DNA from: an uncultured Bacteroidia bacterium
Lineage (GTDB): Bacteria; Bacteroidota; Bacteroidia; Bacteroidales; Prolixibacteraceae
Direction of reading: 5' to 3'
Assembly: GCA_903859795.1 (NCBI GenBank)
Contig: CAIOOC010000122.1
Coordinates: 1 to 8,495, forward strand
Length of the DNA stretch: 8,495 nt
Below the pieces are notes generated by a model. It was not told the DNA's origin, did not search any database, and worked only from the letters and a program-made list of their open reading frames with translations. Below are positions 5,676-8,495 of this stretch, piece by piece. The position numbers and the translations under genes were made by a program. Within the stretch, counting starts at the first letter, position 1; every line of letters starts with the position of its first letter.

Positions 5676-7573
5676 GTCATTTAAATAATTATCTGGATAT
5701 AGTAAAACTACAGTCCTCTTCTCTTAGGGATACCGTAGTAGAAACAAGTAATGCTGTTTATGATCTAATTGCTAAATCATTTGATTATAAATCACATCTG
5801 ACTGGCTTACTTTTAGGGAATGTACAGAGTGGTAAAACGGCACAACTTCTTGGAGTTGTCTCAAAATTAGCTGATAAGGGGTTTGAAATATTTATTTTAC
5901 TATCAACTGACAATGTCTTTCTCCAAAAACAAACGCAAGAGCGGACAAAAAGTGCCCTTAGGAGTTTCAATGTTTATGGAGAGGAGGATGATTTGCCATT
6001 TTTGTCATGTAAGGTAGACAAGCCAATAATTGTTATTTTAAAGAAAAACACACATATTCTCAGGAAATGGAGAAACCTTTATTCCTCTTCGGGATATTGC
6101 TCAGGTCGGCCATTGGTCATAATAGACGATGAATCAGATGCCGCCAGTTTGAATACCCTGGTAAACAAAAACAAGGTTAGTACCATAAACAAACATTTAA
6201 ATTCCATTAAGAATTTATCTACTAGCAGCATCTTTATTCAGGTTACCGCCACTCCACAGGCCATTTTATTGCAGAGTAATATTTCCGGATGGAAACCATC
6301 GTTCATCTACTATTTTAAGCCCGGCTCAGAGTATATCGGTGGAGATTTTATATATTCTCAACCAAAATCATACTGCATTGAGTTTGCTAATGAAGATGAA
6401 CTAGATGAAGTAAGACATGAAGATAGTGTTATTCCCGAGGGACTGAGAACAGCCTTGATTTCATTTCTTGTTGTTTGCGGACATTCACATAAGCAAGAAA
6501 TTAATACTTGCAATTTTCTTGTGCATCCAAGTGTTAGGATTGCAGATCATGTAAACTTCTCAACTACATTAGGTGAACATCTTAATTTAGTGCTTTTGTC
6601 AATTAATGATGAATCCGAAAAGGAACTGCTTATTGTTGAACTTAGGAGTGAATGGCTACGTTTACAAAAAACAAAACCAGACATCGTCAATTTTGAGGAT
6701 GTTCTGGAAGCGATAATTTTCCTTATCGAGAATGAATTATTAAAAATCATAGTACTTAATTCTACAAGTCCTAGGGATATTAACTATGACAAAGGTTACA
6801 ATATTATAGTCGGAGGGAACAGTCTTGGCAGAGGAGTTACATTTCCTCGCCTTCAAACTGTATATTACTCAAGGAGGTCAAAGTCTCCTCAAGCAGATAC
6901 ATTCTGGCAACATTCTAGGATGTTTGGGTATGATAGAGATAAAGGTCTTTTAAGAGTATTTCTTCCACCCTCTTTGTATTCATTGTTTAGTGAACTTAAT
7001 ATCTCAAACAAACTTTTAATTAATCAGGTACTTAACAATGACATCAATTCTATTCAACTTATTTATCCAGAGAACATAAGGCCGACAAGAACATCTGTTT
7101 TGGATAAAAAAGCATTAAATCTTATAGTTGGCGGAGTGAACTTCTTTGCCTCAAATCCTATTCAAGACAATCAGAAAGAATTGGATAATTTGCTTGCGCC
7201 GTATGATGAATCAAGCAATTTCCACTATATTTCTTCAAATTTTATGACTGAACTGCTTAAATATGTGGGAGATGAAGAGAATCAAGATTGGAATAATACA
7301 AAATATAGTAATGCTGTTAATGCTCTTTCATTAAAACGACCTCTAACCAAGTATGCTTTAATTTTCAGGAAAGGTAGGGATATCGGCAAAGGCACAGGCA
7401 CCTTATTATCGCCTACTGACAGAAAATTAGGTGAAGATCTACAAAACTGCGTTGTTTTGACTCTTTACGGAGTAAATGGGTCACAATCTAAAGGATGGAG
7501 GGGGAATCCTTTCTTTATTCCTAATATTAAATTTCCGGAGGGTGTCTGTATCTATGATACTATAGATATATAG
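5672..7573 (+). CDS. DEAD-Z1 helicase-like ATPase, motor subunit of the NTP-dependent restriction enzyme
   Basis: This 633-aa protein combines an SF2 helicase-like core with a Z1 domain. Walker A is GNVQSGKT (49-56). The DEAD-type motif II is VIIDDESD (149-156) and motif III is VTATP (191-195). The second RecA-like half contains GGNSLGRGVTFPRL (381-394) and QHSRMFGYDRD (413-423), whose R416 is a candidate arginine finger. The Z1 segment spans roughly 250-470; the C-terminal ~160 residues are less conserved. H/N-subunits of CglI and NgoAVII have this architecture and supply NTP hydrolysis, probably with translocation, to allow cleavage by the PLD/B3 subunit. The ATG overlaps the nuclease stop by four bases (ATGA, 5672-5675) and lacks its own Shine-Dalgarno, so translation is probably coupled. 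Z1 proteins also occur beside MORC/Hsp90-type or DUF4420/AIPR restriction islands, but the PLD/B3 neighbour favours the NgoAVII/CglI type. Confidence 0.9.
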   Translation: MSHLNNYLDIVKLQSSSLRDTVVETSNAVYDLIAKSFDYKSHLTGLLLGNVQSGKTAQLLGVVSKLADKGFEIFILLSTDNVFLQKQTQERTKSALRSFNVYGEEDDLPFLSCKVDKPIIVILKKNTHILRKWRNLYSSSGYCSGRPLVIIDDESDAASLNTLVNKNKVSTINKHLNSIKNLSTSSIFIQVTATPQAILLQSNISGWKPSFIYYFKPGSEYIGGDFIYSQPKSYCIEFANEDELDEVRHEDSVIPEGLRTALISFLVVCGHSHKQEINTCNFLVHPSVRIADHVNFSTTLGEHLNLVLLSINDESEKELLIVELRSEWLRLQKTKPDIVNFEDVLEAIIFLIENELLKIIVLNSTSPRDINYDKGYNIIVGGNSLGRGVTFPRLQTVYYSRRSKSPQADTFWQHSRMFGYDRDKGLLRVFLPPSLYSLFSELNISNKLLINQVLNNDINSIQLIYPENIRPTRTSVLDKKALNLIVGGVNFFASNPIQDNQKELDNLLAPYDESSNFHYISSNFMTELLKYVGDEENQDWNNTKYSNAVNALSLKRPLTKYALIFRKGRDIGKGTGTLLSPTDRKLGEDLQNCVVLTLYGVNGSQSKGWRGNPFFIPNIKFPEGVCIYDTIDI

Positions 7574-7650
7574 TTAATAATTAGTTTTGCTTAATAATAT
7601 GTAGTATTTTAATACAAAAAGAAAATATTCAGAATTGATATATGAAAGAT

Positions 7651-7667
7651 TCCATCTCCTTGATGGA
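7651..7667. repeat. Small hairpin downstream of the DEAD-Z1 gene
   Basis: TCCATC (7651-7656) and GATGGA (7662-7667) form a perfect 6-bp stem with a 5-nt loop, 77 bases after the stop codon. No T tract follows on the + strand, so it is not a standard terminator; it may stabilise a transcript 3' end. Confidence 0.3.
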
Positions 7668-7691
7668 TAAATAACTTGCTTTGATTAAACT

Positions 7692-7730
7692 AAATTAATT
7701 TATTGCACTACAAATTAATCAGCAATAAAT
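7692..7730. repeat. AT-rich direct and inverted repeat cluster upstream of the serine recombinase
   Basis: AAATTAAT occurs twice in direct orientation (7692-7699 and 7712-7719). Overlapping it, ATTTATTG (7698-7705) and CAATAAAT (7723-7730) are exact reverse complements 17 bases apart. The location, ~65-100 bases before the recombinase gene, suits an operator or recombinase-binding site, but short AT-only words repeat easily by chance here. Confidence 0.3.
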
Positions 7731-7735
7731 AATTT

Positions 7736-7765
7736 AAGCAACGCACCAATGATTCATTGCTTTTT
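7736..7765 (+). terminator. Weak terminator-like hairpin between the operon and the recombinase gene
   Basis: AAGCAA (7736-7741) pairs with TTGCTT (7757-7762). An alternative inner hairpin is CAATG-ATT-CATTG (7747-7759). A run of five T begins at 7761. The stems are short and AT-rich, so termination of the long operon transcript, or attenuation ahead of the recombinase gene 30 bases downstream, would be inefficient. Confidence 0.35.
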
Positions 7766-7794
7766 CATATCTTTGTTTTACAAATAAAGGCAAT

Positions 7795-8495
7795 ATGAAA
7801 AAGCAGGTAGGTATATGGATTAGAGTTTCGACCGAAGACCAAGCCAAGGGTGAAAGTCCAGAACATCATGAATTAAGAGCTAAAATGTATGCTCAGGTAA
7901 AAGACTGGGAAGTTGTAGAAGTATATCATTTAGAAGCGGTCAGTGGGAAAGCCGTCTTACACCATACAGAAGCCAAAAGGATGTTGAAGGATATTTCAAC
8001 AGGCAAAATTACTGGTCTTATCTTCTCCAAGATTGCAAGACTTGCAAGAAACACCAGAGAATTACTCCAAATTGCTGATATTTTCAAGGATTATAATGCT
8101 GACTTAGTTTCTTTACAAGAAAGCATTGATACTTCAACACCCGCAGGAAGATTCTTCTATACTCTCATTTCTGCAATGGCACAGTGGGAGAGGGAAGAAA
8201 TAGCGGAAAGAGTTTCAGCATCAATACCGGTAAGAGCAAAGCTTGGAAAATCTTTAGGTGGTCAGGCTCCATATGGTTATGAATGGAAGGATAAAAAGTT
8301 AGTTATTAATCAAGAGGAAGCATCTGTTAGAAAATTGATTTATGATTTATTCTTTGAGCACAAAAGGAAGAAAACAGTTGCCAATATATTAAATGAAAAG
8401 GGATTTCGGACTAGAAATAAATCAAAATTTTCAGACACAACAATTACTCGATTGCTGGAAGATCCTATTGCTAAAGGAATACGGCGGGCAAATTA
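7795..8495 (+). CDS. Large serine recombinase (resolvase plus recombinase domains), 3' partial
   Basis: The gene runs off the window end; 233 codons are visible. Residues 1-140 form the serine-recombinase catalytic domain: R10-V-S12-T-E-D-Q with nucleophile S12, SKIARLARNTREL (78-90) carrying the catalytic arginines R82 and R85, and ESIDTSTPAGRFFYTLISAMAQWERE (109-134). Residues ~155-233 start the 'recombinase' DNA-binding domain (GGQAPYGY, then a segment ending RLLEDPIAKGIRRAN). The zinc-ribbon and coiled-coil parts expected of a large serine integrase or transposase would lie beyond the edge. ATG 7795 is preceded by AAAGG (7786-7790) at 4 bases, and a TGA at 7750-7752 closes the frame upstream, so the start is secure. 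Such enzymes integrate and excise mobile elements, making it the best candidate for mobilising the neighbouring antirestriction and restriction genes. I see no tandem partner recombinase in the window. Confidence 0.93.
   Translation, partial: MKKQVGIWIRVSTEDQAKGESPEHHELRAKMYAQVKDWEVVEVYHLEAVSGKAVLHHTEAKRMLKDISTGKITGLIFSKIARLARNTRELLQIADIFKDYNADLVSLQESIDTSTPAGRFFYTLISAMAQWEREEIAERVSASIPVRAKLGKSLGGQAPYGYEWKDKKLVINQEEASVRKLIYDLFFEHKRKKTVANILNEKGFRTRNKSKFSDTTITRLLEDPIAKGIRRAN

Larger units (their letters stand above)
2532..7573 (+). other. Predicted operon: NgoAVII/CglI-type NTP-dependent restriction-modification system with Vsr
   Basis: Five co-directional genes are packed with gaps of 0-51 bases and one 4-base overlap: vsr, a 163-aa unknown, a C5-cytosine methyltransferase, a PLD/B3 nuclease and a DEAD-Z1 ATPase. 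The methyltransferase precedes the nuclease, the usual order when modification must come first. The ATPase start is fused to the nuclease stop, which suggests coupled production of two subunits of one enzyme. I see no convincing -35 box upstream; TATATT at 2463-2468 is a possible -10. No internal terminator is apparent. Confidence 0.75.

Noticed and set aside
12..6750. Scattered minus-strand open frames of 60-75 codons
   Set aside because: Each lies opposite a well-supported + strand gene, shows no domain motif and is too short to stand alone.
3535..7573. DISARM-like system (methyltransferase, helicase, PLD protein)
   Set aside because: The ATPase has a Z1 domain, not the DrmA DUF1998 helicase architecture. 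No DrmB is present, and the PLD protein carries the NgoFVII-type B3-like C-terminal domain.
3535..7573. Type I or Type III restriction system
   Set aside because: The methyltransferase is a C5-cytosine enzyme, there is no HsdS/HsdM or Mod, and the ATPase is not HsdR/Res-like.
7574..7794. CRISPR array, tRNA or small gene in the intergenic region
   Set aside because: No regular repeat-spacer pattern, cloverleaf or coding frame with a start and ribosome-binding site is visible.

Overview
The window is AT-rich (I estimate well under 40% GC by eye) and, as far as it can be read, encodes everything on the + strand. The best taxonomic hint is the first gene. It encodes an exported Ser/Thr-rich surface protein with a chitobiase-C-terminal-like repeat, a fibronectin-III-like domain and a C-terminal peptidoglycan-binding domain of a style I associate with Patescibacteria/CPR genomes (Parcubacteria/Paceibacteria type). 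That is an inference from protein style, not a search result. TGA behaves as a normal stop: three genes end on it and no recognised domain needs it as sense. This argues against the recoded Gracilibacteria/Absconditabacteria.

Layout. (1) Positions 2-1300: 3' part of the surface protein gene, closed by a near-ideal hairpin with a perfect 18-bp stem (1314-1360). (2) Positions 1418-2383: a candidate promoter, a small inverted repeat and an ArdC-type antirestriction gene (ssDNA-binding N-domain plus HExxH zincin), followed by a short terminator (2399-2424). (3) Positions 2532-7573: a tightly packed five-gene restriction-modification operon. Its order is a Vsr mismatch endonuclease, an unrecognised 163-aa protein, a C5-cytosine methyltransferase, a phospholipase-D-fold restriction nuclease with a B3-like C-terminal domain, and a DEAD-Z1 helicase-like ATPase. 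The last three match the architecture of the NTP-dependent NgoAVII/CglI restriction enzymes. (4) Positions 7574-7794: an AT-rich intergenic region with several small repeats and hairpins. (5) From 7795 to the window end: the N-terminal part of a large serine recombinase, cut by the window edge.

How the parts fit. The methyltransferase should mark a short cytosine-containing site, and Vsr should repair the T:G mismatches left when 5-methylcytosine deaminates. The PLD/B3 nuclease and the DEAD-Z1 motor should together cleave unmodified DNA at the cost of NTP hydrolysis. ArdC and the serine recombinase on either side suggest the cassette belongs to, or arrived with, a mobile element integrated beside the surface-protein gene. 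The less explained parts are the 163-aa protein between vsr and the methyltransferase, and its start region. There a 17-codon leader reading frame overlaps a GTG start that has a near-perfect Shine-Dalgarno sequence.
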